Numbered from the stretch's first letter, positions 1 to 9,106 are shown. The stretch: DNA of 64,000 bases from Ornithinicoccus sp045032955 (GCF_045032955.1 NZ_JBJFZU010000006.1:62001-126000); one strand, 5' to 3'. Made by a program: numbers and translations. The notes: a model not told the origin generated them from the letters alone.

Positions 1-1523
1 AACGGGTACTGCAACGCCACCTGGACCAGGTGACGCTCGGCCATCTGCACCGGGTCCCGCAGGTCGGGCGGGGGCAGCGCGGGCCGTTCCGGCGGGCCCT
101 GCGCCTCCCCCCGGCCCTCCTCCGGGGAGGCGGGCCGCCGCTCGGGCGCGGCCGGCCGCTGCTGGGCGCGGTGCACCTCGGTGGTCAGCGAGGAGGGGTC
201 GATGCCCATCCAGCCGGCGACGTCGCGGGTCACCTCGGGGCGCAGGGTGGCGTCCTTGATCTGCGCGAGGATCGGGGCCACCGCGCGCATGGCCTGCACC
301 CGTTGGGCCGCCTCCCCCAGGTCGTAGGGGGCCAGCGTGGTCCGCAGCGCGAACTCGAACAGCGGGGTCGCGCCGGCGACGAGCTCGCGCACACCGGCAC
401 CCCGCTGCTCGTCGTCATCTCCCTCCCCGGCCAGCCACAGGTCGTTGGGGTCCTGCCCGTCGGCGGCGACCGCGACGTAGGACTGGGCGGCCCAGCGCTG
501 GTCCTGCTCGAAGGCCTTCATCGCCGCCTTCTGCCCTGCCGCGTCACCGTCGAAGGTGAAGATCACCCGGGCCGGGGCCCGCCCCGCCTCGTCCCGCAGC
601 ATCCGGCGCAGGATCGAGATGTGGTCGCTGCCGAAGGCGGTGCCGCAGGTGGCCACCGCGGTCGGCACCCCGGACAGGTGCGCCGCCATCACGTCGGTGT
701 AGCCCTCGACGACGACCGCGGTCCGCTCGGTCGAGATGGCCCTCTTCGCCAGGTCCAGCCCGTAGAGCACCCCGGTCTTCTTGTAGATCGGGGTCTCGGA
801 GGTGTTGAGGTACTTCGCCGGGCTCCAGTCGTCGTCGTAGAGCCGCCGCGCCCCGAAGCCGACGGTGTCCCCGGTGATCGCCCTGATCGGCCACAGCACC
901 CGCCCCTGGAACCGGTCCGAGAGCCCCCGGCCCCGCCGGTTCGCCAGGCCGCCCAGCAGCAGCTCCTCCTCGGTGAAACCCCGACCCCGCAGGTGCGAGA
1001 CGAGGGCGGTCCCCTCACGGGGGGCATACCCGACCATGAAGGTGCCGGCGTGCGCCCCGGTGAAACCCTTGTCCCGCAGGAAGTCGCGGCCCTTGCGGCC
1101 CTCGGCCGAGGCCAGCAGCGCCTCGTGGTAGAACTCTTCGGCCACCCGGTGCGCCTCCATCAGCCGGGTCCGCTGACCGACCGGGGCCTGCTCACCGCGA
1201 CCGCGCTCCCCCGGTCGGGTCTCCTCGTAGCGGAGCGTGATCCCGAGCTTGTCGGCGAGCCGCTCGACCGCCTCGCTGAAGGTCAGGTGGTCGATCTCCT
1301 GCAGGAAGGAGATGACGTCGCCACCCTCACCGCAGCCGAAGCAGTGGTATGTCCCCAGCGCCGGTCGGATCTGGAAGGACGGCGTCTTCTCGTCGTGGAA
1401 CGGACACAGGCCCTTCATCGCGCCGACTCCGGCCCCGCGCAGGGTCACGTGGTCGCGGACCACCTCCTCGATGGAGGCGCGCTCCTTGACCGCCTGGACG
1501 TCCTCGTTCTTGATCCGCGGCAC
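1..1523 (-). CDS. dnaG: DNA primase DnaG (3' part outside window)
   Basis: Synthesises RNA primers for the replisome. The N-terminus carries the CHC2 zinc-binding site (CPFHDEKTPSF followed by YHCFGCGEGGDV, about residues 40-70). The catalytic core follows, with the TOPRIM motif VVEGYTDVMA and the acidic stretch FTFDGDAAGQKA. The C-terminal helicase-binding region runs off the window start, so the gene is truncated here by the window and not broken. I chose the GTG at 1521-1523 (protein starting VPRIKNEDV) because a GAGGAGG ribosome site lies about 6 nt upstream at 1530-1538; the in-frame GTG at 1527-1529 is too close to that site. It lies near dgt, as in many actinobacteria, and is divergent from an MFS exporter. 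Confidence 0.97.
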   Translation of the reverse strand, partial: MPRIKNEDVQAVKERASIEEVVRDHVTLRGAGVGAMKGLCPFHDEKTPSFQIRPALGTYHCFGCGEGGDVISFLQEIDHLTFSEAVERLADKLGITLRYEETRPGERGRGEQAPVGQRTRLMEAHRVAEEFYHEALLASAEGRKGRDFLRDKGFTGAHAGTFMVGYAPREGTALVSHLRGRGFTEEELLLGGLANRRGRGLSDRFQGRVLWPIRAITGDTVGFGARRLYDDDWSPAKYLNTSETPIYKKTGVLYGLDLAKRAISTERTAVVVEGYTDVMAAHLSGVPTAVATCGTAFGSDHISILRRMLRDEAGRAPARVIFTFDGDAAGQKAAMKAFEQDQRWAAQSYVAVAADGQDPNDLWLAGEGDDDEQRGAGVRELVAGATPLFEFALRTTLAPYDLGEAAQRVQAMRAVAPILAQIKDATLRPEVTRDVAGWMGIDPSSLTTEVHRAQQRPAAPERRPASPEEGRGEAQGPPERPALPPPDLRDPVQMAERHLVQVALQYP

Positions 1524-1587
1524 ACGCACCTCCTCCTCGGCCACACCGTCGGCCGGGCGGCTGGTGTCCGGCCCGGGCCTGACCACG

Positions 1588-1593
1588 AGTCTA
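1588..1593 (-). promoter_or_regulatory. -10 box candidate for dnaG
   Basis: TAGACT on the minus strand matches the actinobacterial TAnnnT -10 consensus. Transcription would start near 1581, leaving a leader of about 58 nt that contains the dnaG ribosome site. I see no convincing -35. Confidence 0.4.
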
Positions 1594-1677
1594 GGTCGGG
1601 GCGCCGACGTGATCTCCACCTCGTCCCCAGCTCCGCGGGAATGTTCCCGGACGGACGTACGCTGGAACCGCCGTCGA

Positions 1678-1691
1678 GGTCATCGATGACC
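1678..1691. promoter_or_regulatory. 14-bp perfect palindrome upstream of MFS exporter
   Basis: GGTCATCGATGACC is a perfect palindrome in the dnaG/MFS intergenic region. It lies just downstream of a possible plus-strand -10 box TACGCT at 1657-1662. A second dyad, CGGGAA-TG-TTCCCG, sits at 1636-1649. Either could be an operator for a repressor of the exporter, but no regulator gene is adjacent, so the role is inference. Confidence 0.35.
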
Positions 1692-1755
1692 ATCCGGCCC
1701 CATTGTTGTCAGTACCACCAGCCGTGCGTACCCCGTGACCCTCGAGGAGCCCTCC

Positions 1756-3261
1756 GTGTCCGCTGCCGCCCCGCCCCAGGCGCCGCCGATCCCCGCCGTC
1801 GACGAGGCCCGGGTGCGGCTGGTGCTGCGCGTCCTGACGGCGGCGGCCTTCGTGGTGATCCTCAACGAGACGTTGATGCTCAACGCGCTGCCGCCGTTGA
1901 TGGACGCCTTCGACATCACCGCCAGCACCGGGCAGTGGCTCACCACCGGCTTCATGCTCACGATGGCCATCGTCATCCCGATGACGGGCTGGCTGCTGCA
2001 GCGCCTCAGCCTGCGAGCCGCCTTCCTGCTCGCGATGAGCGTCTTCCTCACCGGCACCGCGATCGCCACCATCGCCCCCACCTTCGAGGTGCTGCTGCTC
2101 GGCCGCGTGGTGCAGGCGAGCGGCACCGCGGTGATGATGCCGCTGCTGATGACCACGATCATGACGCTGGTGCCCAAGGAGCGACGCGGCCGGGTGATGG
2201 GCAACCTGACGCTCGCGATCTCAGTCGCGCCGGCGATGGGCCCGCCGGTCTCCGGGCTCATCCTCGAGCTCGGGTCCTGGCGCTGGATCTTCGGGCTGGT
2301 GCTCCCCATCGCGGTGCTGATGCTGGTCGCCGGAGGCCGCCTGCTGCGCGGTGCCGAGCCTGGTCGCAGCGCCCGCCTGGACGTGCTCAGCGCCCTGCTC
2401 ACCGCGCTCGGCTTCGGTGGCCTCGTCTACGGCCTCAGCGCCTTCGGTGAGGGCGCCGCCGGTCCGGTCGGCCCCGGCTGGGCCCTCGGTGTCGGCATCG
2501 CCTCGCTGGCGCTCTTCGTCTGGCGCCAGCTGGTGCTGCAGCGGCGCGAGGACGGCTCGGTCTTCCTCGACCTGCGCACCCTGAAGGTGACCCGCTACCT
2601 GGTGCCCTTCGCCCTGATGTGCCTGGCCTTCATGGCGCTCATCGGCGCCATGCTGCTGCTGCCCCTGGTCTTCCAGGAGGTGCGCGGCTTCGGCACCCTC
2701 GCCTCCGGCCTGATGCTGATGCCCGGCGGGCTCGCGATGGGCCTGCTCGGCCCCACCGTGGGCCGGTGGTACGACAAGGTCGGCCCGCGGCCGCTGGTCA
2801 TCCCCGGCGGTGTCGGGCTGGTGGCCAGCATGTCCGGGATGGCGCTGCTCGTGCAGGACGCCCCCTGGTTCGTGCTGGTCGCCCTGCACGTCGGGATCAG
2901 CCTGTCCCTCGCCCTGCTGTTCACCCCCTGCTTCACCGCCGGTCTCGGCGCGCTGCCGCAGAAGCTCTACAGCCACGGCAGCGCGCTGCTCGGCACCGGC
3001 CAGCAGGTGGCCGCCGCCGCCGGCACCGCCCTGGTGGTCACCGTGATGGAGACGCGTGCGCTGCAGCTGATGGACGAGGGCGTCGCCGAGACCTCCGCCA
3101 CCGCCGGGGGTGTGGCCACCGGCATGCTGGTCGGCACCGGGATCGCGGTCGGGGTGCTGCTGCTCGCGCTCGGCGTCCGGGCCCCGAAGGACGGCGACGC
3201 GCCCGAGGGTGCGCTGGAGCCGCAGGACAAGCACGGGGCATACCCCGAACCCGTAGCCTGA
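1756..3261 (+). CDS. MFS transporter, DHA2 (EmrB/QacA) type drug exporter
   Basis: Predicted inner-membrane drug:proton antiporter of the 14-helix DHA2 family. Hydrophobic segments run through almost the whole 501 residues. The segment after helix 1 (MDAFDITASTGQWLTTGFML) and the helix-5 region PAMGPPVSGLILELGSWRWIF are typical of EmrB/QacA proteins. GTG 1756 is preferred because GAGGAG lies 6 nt upstream; an in-frame GTG at 1735 would add seven residues without a ribosome site. It is 4 bp upstream of the LigD-like gene and may be cotranscribed with it. The substrate cannot be told from sequence. Confidence 0.9.
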   Translation: MSAAAPPQAPPIPAVDEARVRLVLRVLTAAAFVVILNETLMLNALPPLMDAFDITASTGQWLTTGFMLTMAIVIPMTGWLLQRLSLRAAFLLAMSVFLTGTAIATIAPTFEVLLLGRVVQASGTAVMMPLLMTTIMTLVPKERRGRVMGNLTLAISVAPAMGPPVSGLILELGSWRWIFGLVLPIAVLMLVAGGRLLRGAEPGRSARLDVLSALLTALGFGGLVYGLSAFGEGAAGPVGPGWALGVGIASLALFVWRQLVLQRREDGSVFLDLRTLKVTRYLVPFALMCLAFMALIGAMLLLPLVFQEVRGFGTLASGLMLMPGGLAMGLLGPTVGRWYDKVGPRPLVIPGGVGLVASMSGMALLVQDAPWFVLVALHVGISLSLALLFTPCFTAGLGALPQKLYSHGSALLGTGQQVAAAAGTALVVTVMETRALQLMDEGVAETSATAGGVATGMLVGTGIAVGVLLLALGVRAPKDGDAPEGALEPQDKHGAYPEPVA

Positions 3262-3265
3262 GCTC

Positions 3266-4225
3266 ATGCCGAAGGCGACCAGCCCTGCCACCGAGATCGA
3301 GGTCGGCGGCCGGACCGTGCGCCTGTCCAACCCCGACCGGGTGTACTTCCCCGAGCTCGGGCTGACCAAGTTCGACCTGGCCCGCTACTACCTGTCCGTC
3401 GGGGACGGGATCGTCAGCGCGCTACGGGAGCGCCCGTGCATGATGCACCGCTTCCCGGACGGGCTCGCCGGCGAACGGGTGCACCAGAAGCGGCTGCCCC
3501 GGGGCGCCCCGGACTGGATGGAGACGGTGCACGTCACCTTCCCCCGCTGGAACCGGACCGCCGACGAGCTGTGCGTGACGGAGCTGGCGCAGGTCATCTG
3601 GTCGGTGCAGATGAGCTGCGTGGAGTTCCACCCGTGGAACAGCCGCCGCGGCCACGTCGAGCAGCCGGACGAGTGGCGGATCGACCTCGACCCCGGCGAC
3701 GACTGCGACTTCGCCGCCGTGCGCCGGGTCGCCGGTGTCGCCCACGAGGTGCTCGATGAGCTGGGCGCCGTGGGCTGGCCCAAGACGACCGGCTCGAAGG
3801 GGCTGCACGTCTACGTCCGGATCGCACCCGAGCACGGCTTCACCGACGTCCGCCGGGCCGCCCTGGCCTTCGCCCGGGAGGTCGGACGACGCACCGACGA
3901 GGCGACCACGACCTGGTGGCGCAAGGACCGGGACCCGCGCCAGGTCTTCGTCGACTTCAACCAGAACGCGCGCGACCACACGATCGCCGCCGCCTACTCG
4001 GTACGCGCCACCCCCGACGCCCGGGTGTCGGCACCGCTGCGCTGGGACGAGGTCGCCGACTGCGACCCGGGCGAGCACACCGTGCTCACCATGCCGGCCA
4101 GGTATGCCGAGCTCGGCGACGTGCACACCGGCATCGACGACGCCGTCTTCGACCTCGCGCCGCTGCTGGAGTGGGCCGAGCGCGACGAGGCGGCCGGGCA
4201 TACCGTGCCGGACGCGGAGGACTGA
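3266..4225 (+). CDS. LigD-type polymerase/primase domain protein (stand-alone)
   Basis: Homologous to the polymerase (PolDom) module of bacterial NHEJ ligase LigD, an archaeo-eukaryotic primase fold that fills gaps and adds ribonucleotides at DNA ends. Visible motifs: the metal-binding D-x-D in RIDLDPGDDCDF (about 138-149), TTGSKGLHVYV (174-184) and the FVDFNQNARDHT segment (about 228-239). At 319 residues it is the polymerase domain alone, with no ligase or phosphoesterase domain attached and no Ku gene in the window. Stand-alone LigD-Pol proteins are common in actinobacteria; the exact repair role is unknown. It is convergent with the lipoprotein gene that ends at 4231. Confidence 0.93.
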   Translation: MPKATSPATEIEVGGRTVRLSNPDRVYFPELGLTKFDLARYYLSVGDGIVSALRERPCMMHRFPDGLAGERVHQKRLPRGAPDWMETVHVTFPRWNRTADELCVTELAQVIWSVQMSCVEFHPWNSRRGHVEQPDEWRIDLDPGDDCDFAAVRRVAGVAHEVLDELGAVGWPKTTGSKGLHVYVRIAPEHGFTDVRRAALAFAREVGRRTDEATTTWWRKDRDPRQVFVDFNQNARDHTIAAAYSVRATPDARVSAPLRWDEVADCDPGEHTVLTMPARYAELGDVHTGIDDAVFDLAPLLEWAERDEAAGHTVPDAED

Positions 4226-4230
4226 GCCGC

Positions 4231-4845
4231 TCAGCGGGGCACGAGCCTGCCCTCGGGGACCGAGAGCAGCAGCACCTCCGGCCCGTCCAGCACGTGCAGC
4301 GCCCCGCCGCCGGGCAGCACCCACATCCAGAAGTCCTCCATCGCCTGCACATCCCCCGGGCAGCCGATGTCGGTGGTCGAGACCTCCGGTCCCGAGAACG
4401 TCCCCTCCGCGTCCAGGGCCAGGGCGTCCTGCGCCCAGACACCCCCGCACCCCTCCACGTCCAGGCCCCAGCCCTGGCCCTGCGCGTCGGTGAAGGAGAG
4501 GGTGGTCCCGGCCGACGAGCCGGTCACCTCCGCCAGCTCCCGCTCGCTCATCCACACGTCCTGCAGCTCCCAGACGGTGCCGCCCAGGGCCGCCGGGTCC
4601 GCCACCCGCAACGACCCGGTGGTCAGCTCTTCCGCGTCGAACGTCCCCCCGGGGGTGAAGGCGAAGGTGACGCTGTCCGCCGGGAGCTGCACGTCCCCGG
4701 CCGGGTCGGCCCCGTCCCCCGTCCCGGCGTCGACGCACCCGGCGAGCGCCAGCAGAGCCGCCACCGCGCCACCCCGGGCGAGTGCCCCGTTGCGTCGGGT
4801 GCTGCGAATGCGTCGGGTACTCCCGTGCTCGCGCTGCGCGGTCAT
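4231..4845 (-). CDS. Lipoprotein with META/HslJ-like domain
   Basis: Predicted secreted lipoprotein of 204 residues. A basic N-terminus and hydrophobic stretch lead to the lipobox LALAGC (Cys about residue 37). The mature part resembles the META (DUF306/HslJ) domain: a WEL motif (GTVWELQDVW), a GxxGC-like segment (LDVEGCGGVW), a T-DIGC segment and a final L-LLL strand. META proteins are linked to stress or antibiotic tolerance in some bacteria, but the function here is unknown. The ATG overlaps the stop of the upstream phosphotransferase by 1 nt (TGATG), so it is translationally coupled and last in the dgt-led series. Confidence 0.75.
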   Translation of the reverse strand: MTAQREHGSTRRIRSTRRNGALARGGAVAALLALAGCVDAGTGDGADPAGDVQLPADSVTFAFTPGGTFDAEELTTGSLRVADPAALGGTVWELQDVWMSERELAEVTGSSAGTTLSFTDAQGQGWGLDVEGCGGVWAQDALALDAEGTFSGPEVSTTDIGCPGDVQAMEDFWMWVLPGGGALHVLDGPEVLLLSVPEGRLVPR

Positions 4846-5966
4846 CACGTCCTCGCTCCGTCGCCGGTCGGTCCTGCGAAGGCAGGGTACCCGGGCAGCT
4901 CCAGCGGGCTGTCCCGCCAGCTGCGCAGCGCCCAGCCGATGGCCTCCTCGCAGGCGTACGCGATGTCGGGCAGCTCCTCGCCGCACTCGCGCACCACCCA
5001 CCGCCACCGCGCCAGCAGCAGGGCCCGGAACGGCGGCCCGGTGCGTCCCGAGGGCGCCATCACCCGGTCCCCCACCGCGCCGTCCATCAGCCACAGGCCA
5101 CCGGAGAGCACCCACAGCACGACCGCGGCACGCACCTGCCGCGGCCAGTCCGGGTCCTCGCGCAGCCCCGGCACCGCGCAGGCTCCGGTGAAGGCGTCCA
5201 GCATCGCGGTCGTCAGCCCGGCGGGCGGCGTGAACACGCACCAGCAGGTGCTGAACGGCTCCGCGGCGTAGGCGGCCTCGTAGGCGACGTGCCGCACCCC
5301 GGTTCTTTCCAGGTCCACCAGGCGCACCCCGTCAGGGGCGAGCACCGCGTTGTCCGGACACGCGTCCCCGGGACCGAGCACCTGCCGGGAGGTGTCGGAC
5401 TCGAGCCAGTCGACCAGGTCCAGGGCCTGCGCGGTGGCGGCCCCCGCGCCGCGGACGCCCGCCACCTCGGCGAGCCGGGCCAGCCCCGCACGCGGGTACT
5501 CGCGGCGCACGTCCCGGTCCTGGGCCAGCACCCCGGCGCCCAGCCCGCGCCGTGCCCGCTCGAGCACCCGGGGGTCGGCCACCACCGCCGACCCGAGGGT
5601 CGCCGCCCAACCGAGGGTATGCCGCCACGCGGCTGCGGGGTCGCCCCCCAGCAGGGCGTCGGCCAGGGTCGGGTGCTCCCCCACATCCTCCATCACCAGG
5701 CTCTGCGCGTCCTCGTCCGCGGCCAGCAGCCGGGCCGCCGCGGGCAGGTGCGCCAGGCCGGTGACCTCCCGCCCCCAGCCCATCGCGGCGCGCGAGCCCA
5801 CCGGCTGCGGCAGGAACCGTTTGACCACCACCGAGGCGCCCCACCCGGGCGGGCCGGCGAGCACCGGCCGGCGCTGCACCTGTGAACGGCCGGAGCCGCC
5901 CAGGTCCACGGGCTCCCCCAGCTCGACCCCGTCCGGCAGCCAGGCCCCGAGCCCGCCCCCGTTCAC
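4845..5966 (-). CDS. Phosphotransferase of the aminoglycoside phosphotransferase (APH) fold
   Basis: Kinase-like protein of 373 residues. The catalytic loop appears as GPGDACPDNAVL, matching the Brenner-type HGDxxxxN loop with a degenerate first position, followed by the metal-binding VRLVDLERTG. These mark the APH/choline-kinase superfamily, which phosphorylates small molecules; the substrate is unknown. The chosen GTG at 5966 overlaps the upstream nitronate monooxygenase stop by 4 nt (GTGA), and the lipoprotein start overlaps its own stop, so all are one operon. The loss of His in the HGD motif is notable but also seen in some active relatives. Confidence 0.75.
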   Translation of the reverse strand: MNGGGLGAWLPDGVELGEPVDLGGSGRSQVQRRPVLAGPPGWGASVVVKRFLPQPVGSRAAMGWGREVTGLAHLPAAARLLAADEDAQSLVMEDVGEHPTLADALLGGDPAAAWRHTLGWAATLGSAVVADPRVLERARRGLGAGVLAQDRDVRREYPRAGLARLAEVAGVRGAGAATAQALDLVDWLESDTSRQVLGPGDACPDNAVLAPDGVRLVDLERTGVRHVAYEAAYAAEPFSTCWCVFTPPAGLTTAMLDAFTGACAVPGLREDPDWPRQVRAAVVLWVLSGGLWLMDGAVGDRVMAPSGRTGPPFRALLLARWRWVVRECGEELPDIAYACEEAIGWALRSWRDSPLELPGYPAFAGPTGDGART

Positions 5967-6985
5967 CCCGCGAGCTCCGCCACGATCTGCGCGGCGGCCC
6001 GGTCCTGCGCGGCCCGCCACCCCACCCCGGCCCAGAGGTGGGTCCGGTCCGCGTCCCCGCGTTCGGCCGCAGCCCGCCGCAGCGGCCTGGTGAGCTGGTC
6101 GACCACCGGGAAGGCAGCGGGGGCGTCGGCATACCGGCGGGTCCAGTCGTTGGCGAGCGCCCCCGCCACCCGCCCGGAGAAGGCTCGGGTGGCGACGCGG
6201 TGGTCGAGCCGGGGGTCGCGCAGGGCGCGCCGGTAGGTCGGCGAGGCGCCCGACTCGGTGGCCAGCAGCAGCGCGGTGCCCACCTGCACGGCGGCGGCAC
6301 CGGAGGCGAGCGCGCGGCGCACGTCCCCGGGCACGGTGATGCCGCCGGCCACGACCAAGGACAGCGAGGTGGTCGGGGCGACGACCTCCAGCAGGCCCAG
6401 GTGGTCGATCGCCTCCGGCTCGGTGGCCGGGTCGTGGGTGCCCCGGTGCCCACCGGCCTCCTGCCCCTGCAGCACCAGCGCGTCAGCGCCCGCCTGCTCG
6501 GCGGCGCGGGCCTCGGCGAGCGAGGTGACGGTGACGTGCACCTCGCTCCCGGCCGCCTTCCACCGCTCCACGACCTCGGCCGGGGGGATCCCGAAGGTGC
6601 AGGACACCACCGCCGGCGCGAAGGTCTGCACCAGCAGCGCCTTGTCGGCGAAGTGGTCGGTGTCCCCCCAGGACACCAGGCCCGGGCGGGTGCCCAGCGA
6701 CTCGGCGTCCGGGACGAGGCGGGCCGCGAAGGCGTCCACCTCGGCCTCGAGCGCCTGACGGTCCGGGGGGTTCGGGACGAAGAGGTTCACCCCGAACGGG
6801 CGGTCGGTGAGGTCGGCGACGTGCACCAGGTCGGCGGCCAGCTGCTCCGGCGTCTGGTACCCGGAGCCCAGCATGCCCAGGCCACCCGCGTCGCTGACCG
6901 CCGCGACCAGCAGCGGGGTGGAGACCCCGCCGGCCATCGGGGCGCCCACCACCGGGCGGTCCAGGCCGTCCAGCACGCCCGCCAT
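5963..6985 (-). CDS. Nitronate monooxygenase (2-nitropropane dioxygenase family)
   Basis: FMN-dependent TIM-barrel enzyme of 340 residues that would oxidise alkyl nitronates. Family signatures: N-terminal PVVGAPMAGGVSTPLLVAAV, the phosphate-binding VVAGGITVPGDVRRALASGA, AVQVGTALLL, and QGQEAGGHRGTH with the His typical of class I enzymes. The ATG at 6985 overlaps the dgt stop by 1 nt and the stop overlaps the next gene by 4 nt. The physiological substrate is not evident; detoxification of nitro compounds is the family inference. Confidence 0.9.
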   Translation of the reverse strand: MAGVLDGLDRPVVGAPMAGGVSTPLLVAAVSDAGGLGMLGSGYQTPEQLAADLVHVADLTDRPFGVNLFVPNPPDRQALEAEVDAFAARLVPDAESLGTRPGLVSWGDTDHFADKALLVQTFAPAVVSCTFGIPPAEVVERWKAAGSEVHVTVTSLAEARAAEQAGADALVLQGQEAGGHRGTHDPATEPEAIDHLGLLEVVAPTTSLSLVVAGGITVPGDVRRALASGAAAVQVGTALLLATESGASPTYRRALRDPRLDHRVATRAFSGRVAGALANDWTRRYADAPAAFPVVDQLTRPLRRAAAERGDADRTHLWAGVGWRAAQDRAAAQIVAELAG

Positions 6986-8268
6986 CAGAGCGCCCCCAGC
7001 CCGCCGAAGACGGCCAGGGCACGGGCGTCGGACAGACTGGCCACCTGGTCGACCACCACCCGGGCCCGGGCGACGTCGTCCCCGTCGGCCTCGGCGGCGT
7101 CCGCCGCCTCGGCGTGCACCGCGTCCAGCCGTCGCGGGTCCTGCCGGTAGTGCTCCACCAGGGCGATGATGACCTCCCGTTCCCGAGCCATCGTGACCCG
7201 CCGTTCCTCGCTGAGCATGACGAAGTGCGCGGCGACCGCCTTGAGCACGGCCGCCTGGGCCCGCACCCGGTCCGGCACCACCAGGTCGGCGGCGTACCGG
7301 GTCAGCGGACCGGGCCCGTGGCGGCGCCGGGTGGCGAGCTCGACGGTATGCACGAAGTGCCCGATCAGCCGGGAGGTCATGTCCTTGAGCTCGGCCAGGT
7401 CGGCGCGCGTCCCGTGGTGCTCGGTGGGCACCCACCCGGTCTGCAGCACCTCGCGCAGCGCGACGGCCAGCTGCTCCACCTCCAGGTCGGCGGCGTACCA
7501 GTCCTGGGCCAGGACGGCCACCGCCTGCTGGACCTGCGGGTCCCGCAACGCCCGCGGGTCGACCCGTCCGGAGGCGATCGCGTCCTCGACGTCGTGCACG
7601 CAGTAGGCCACGTCGTCGGACCAGTCCATCACCTGGGCCTCCAGGCAGCGGCGGTGCGGCTCCCGCTCGGGAGCGTGCCGGCGGACCCACGCGAAGGCGT
7701 CCAGGTCCTCGGCATACACCCCGAACTTGCGGGCGGACGGTCCGTCGGGGCCACCGCCGCGCGGCCACGGGTACTTTGTCGCCGCGTCCAGGCTGGCGCG
7801 GGTGAGGTTGAGCCCGGCGGAGCGCCCGTCCGGGTGGGAGCGCTTGGCCTCCAGCCGGGTCAGCACCCGCAGCGTCTGCGCGTTGCCCTCGAACCCGCCG
7901 ATGTCGGCGCACAGGCCGTCCAGCACGGCCTCCCCGCTGTGCCCGAACGGCGGGTGCCCGATGTCGTGCGCCAGGCACGCGGTGTCCACGACGTCCGCGT
8001 CACAGCCCAGGGCGGCGCCGAACTCGCGCCCGATCTGGGCCACCTCCAGCGAGTGCGTCAACCTGTTGCGGACGAAGTCGTCGCTGGTCGGAGCCACCAC
8101 CTGGGTGGTCGCCGCCAGCCGGCGCAGGGCCGCCGAGTGCAGCACCCTGGCCCGGTCCCGGGCGAAGTCGTGCCGGTCCGAGCGCTTCTGCGCCGGGTCC
8201 TCGGACACCCACCGCTCACGGTCGGCGGCGTCGTAGCTCTCCTCGGCGACGCTGGGCAGGCTGCTCAC
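6985..8268 (-). CDS. dgt: dGTPase-like deoxynucleotide triphosphohydrolase
   Basis: HD-domain enzyme that hydrolyses dNTPs to deoxynucleosides and triphosphate. Metal ligands are visible as RLTHSLEVAQIGREFG and CLAHDIGHPPFGHSGE. The 427-residue length fits the short dgt subfamily common in actinobacteria, usually near dnaG as here. I take GTG 8268 (VSSLPSVAEESYD) as start; the open frame extends to 8319, but that extension overlaps the divergent MOSC gene and lacks family similarity. First gene of a coupled four-gene series. Confidence 0.93.
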   Translation of the reverse strand: MSSLPSVAEESYDAADRERWVSEDPAQKRSDRHDFARDRARVLHSAALRRLAATTQVVAPTSDDFVRNRLTHSLEVAQIGREFGAALGCDADVVDTACLAHDIGHPPFGHSGEAVLDGLCADIGGFEGNAQTLRVLTRLEAKRSHPDGRSAGLNLTRASLDAATKYPWPRGGGPDGPSARKFGVYAEDLDAFAWVRRHAPEREPHRRCLEAQVMDWSDDVAYCVHDVEDAIASGRVDPRALRDPQVQQAVAVLAQDWYAADLEVEQLAVALREVLQTGWVPTEHHGTRADLAELKDMTSRLIGHFVHTVELATRRRHGPGPLTRYAADLVVPDRVRAQAAVLKAVAAHFVMLSEERRVTMAREREVIIALVEHYRQDPRRLDAVHAEAADAAEADGDDVARARVVVDQVASLSDARALAVFGGLGAL

Positions 8269-8308
8269 ACGACGAGGGTATGCCGTGCCCGCCTGCGAGG
8301 ATGACCCC

Positions 8309-9106
8309 ATGGTGATCACCGACCTGCGGATCTATCCCGTCAAGTCGCTCGGCGGCCTCCCGGTCGACGAGGCCGAGGTGGAACCCTGGGGGTTGGCCGG
8401 CGACCGTCGTTGGGGCCTGGTGGACCCGGCCGGCGAGAAGGTGACCGCCCGGGAGCTGCCGGCGCTGCTCGGGCTGCGTGCGGAGCAGCTGGACGAGGAC
8501 ACGATCCGGATCCACGCGGGGAGCGACGGCAGCAGCATCCTTGTCGAGACCCCGCTGGGTCTCGGGCCGGTCCCCGTCAGCCACTCCCGACAGGGCTTCG
8601 CCGCCCCGGCCGACGCGGACGTCAGCCAGTGGCTGAGCGACGTGCTGGGCACCCCGGTGCGCCTGGTCTGGCAGGAGGACCCCGGCGTGCGCCGGGTCTC
8701 CGGCGCGCACGGCGGGCAGGAGGGTGACGTGCTCTCCCTCGCCGACGCCGGCCCGTTGCTGCTGACCTCCCGCACGTCCCTGGCCCGGCTGCAGGAGTGG
8801 GTCGGGCCCGAGCCGCAGCTGTCGATGGTGCGCTTCCGACCGAACGTGGTCGTCGACGGGCAGCTGCCTTTCGCCGAGGACGACTGGGCCACGGTGCGCC
8901 TCGGCGACGTGGAGTTCCGGACCTGCGAGCCGTGCGACCGCTGCGTGATGACCACCATCGACCCGGACACCCTGGCCAAGGGCAAGGAGCCGATCGCCAC
9001 CCTGGCCCGGCACCGCGCCTGGGACGGCAAGACCTGGTTCGGCACCCGCCTGGTGCCGCTCGGCTCAGGGACGCTGCGGGTCGGCGACGAGGTCGTCCCG
9101 GGCTGA
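8309..9106 (+). CDS. MOSC domain protein (YcbX/mARC-like)
   Basis: 265 residues: an N-terminal MOSC beta-barrel (ITDLRIYPVKSLGG, GLAGDRRWGLVDPAG) and a C-terminal MOSC domain with the conserved cysteine region CEPCDRCVMTTID (about 206-218). Related proteins bind molybdenum cofactor and reduce N-hydroxylated compounds. ATG 8309 is chosen over an upstream in-frame start at 8285 because a GAGG site sits about 8 nt before it. The 3' end overlaps the convergent HELVH gene by 42 bp. Confidence 0.9.
   Translation: MVITDLRIYPVKSLGGLPVDEAEVEPWGLAGDRRWGLVDPAGEKVTARELPALLGLRAEQLDEDTIRIHAGSDGSSILVETPLGLGPVPVSHSRQGFAAPADADVSQWLSDVLGTPVRLVWQEDPGVRRVSGAHGGQEGDVLSLADAGPLLLTSRTSLARLQEWVGPEPQLSMVRFRPNVVVDGQLPFAEDDWATVRLGDVEFRTCEPCDRCVMTTIDPDTLAKGKEPIATLARHRAWDGKTWFGTRLVPLGSGTLRVGDEVVPG

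Noticed and set aside
30..2450. 806-residue plus-strand open frame antisense to dnaG and running into the MFS gene
   Set aside because: High-GC shadow frame: composition Arg/Gly/Pro-rich, no domain, and fully covered by dnaG on the other strand.
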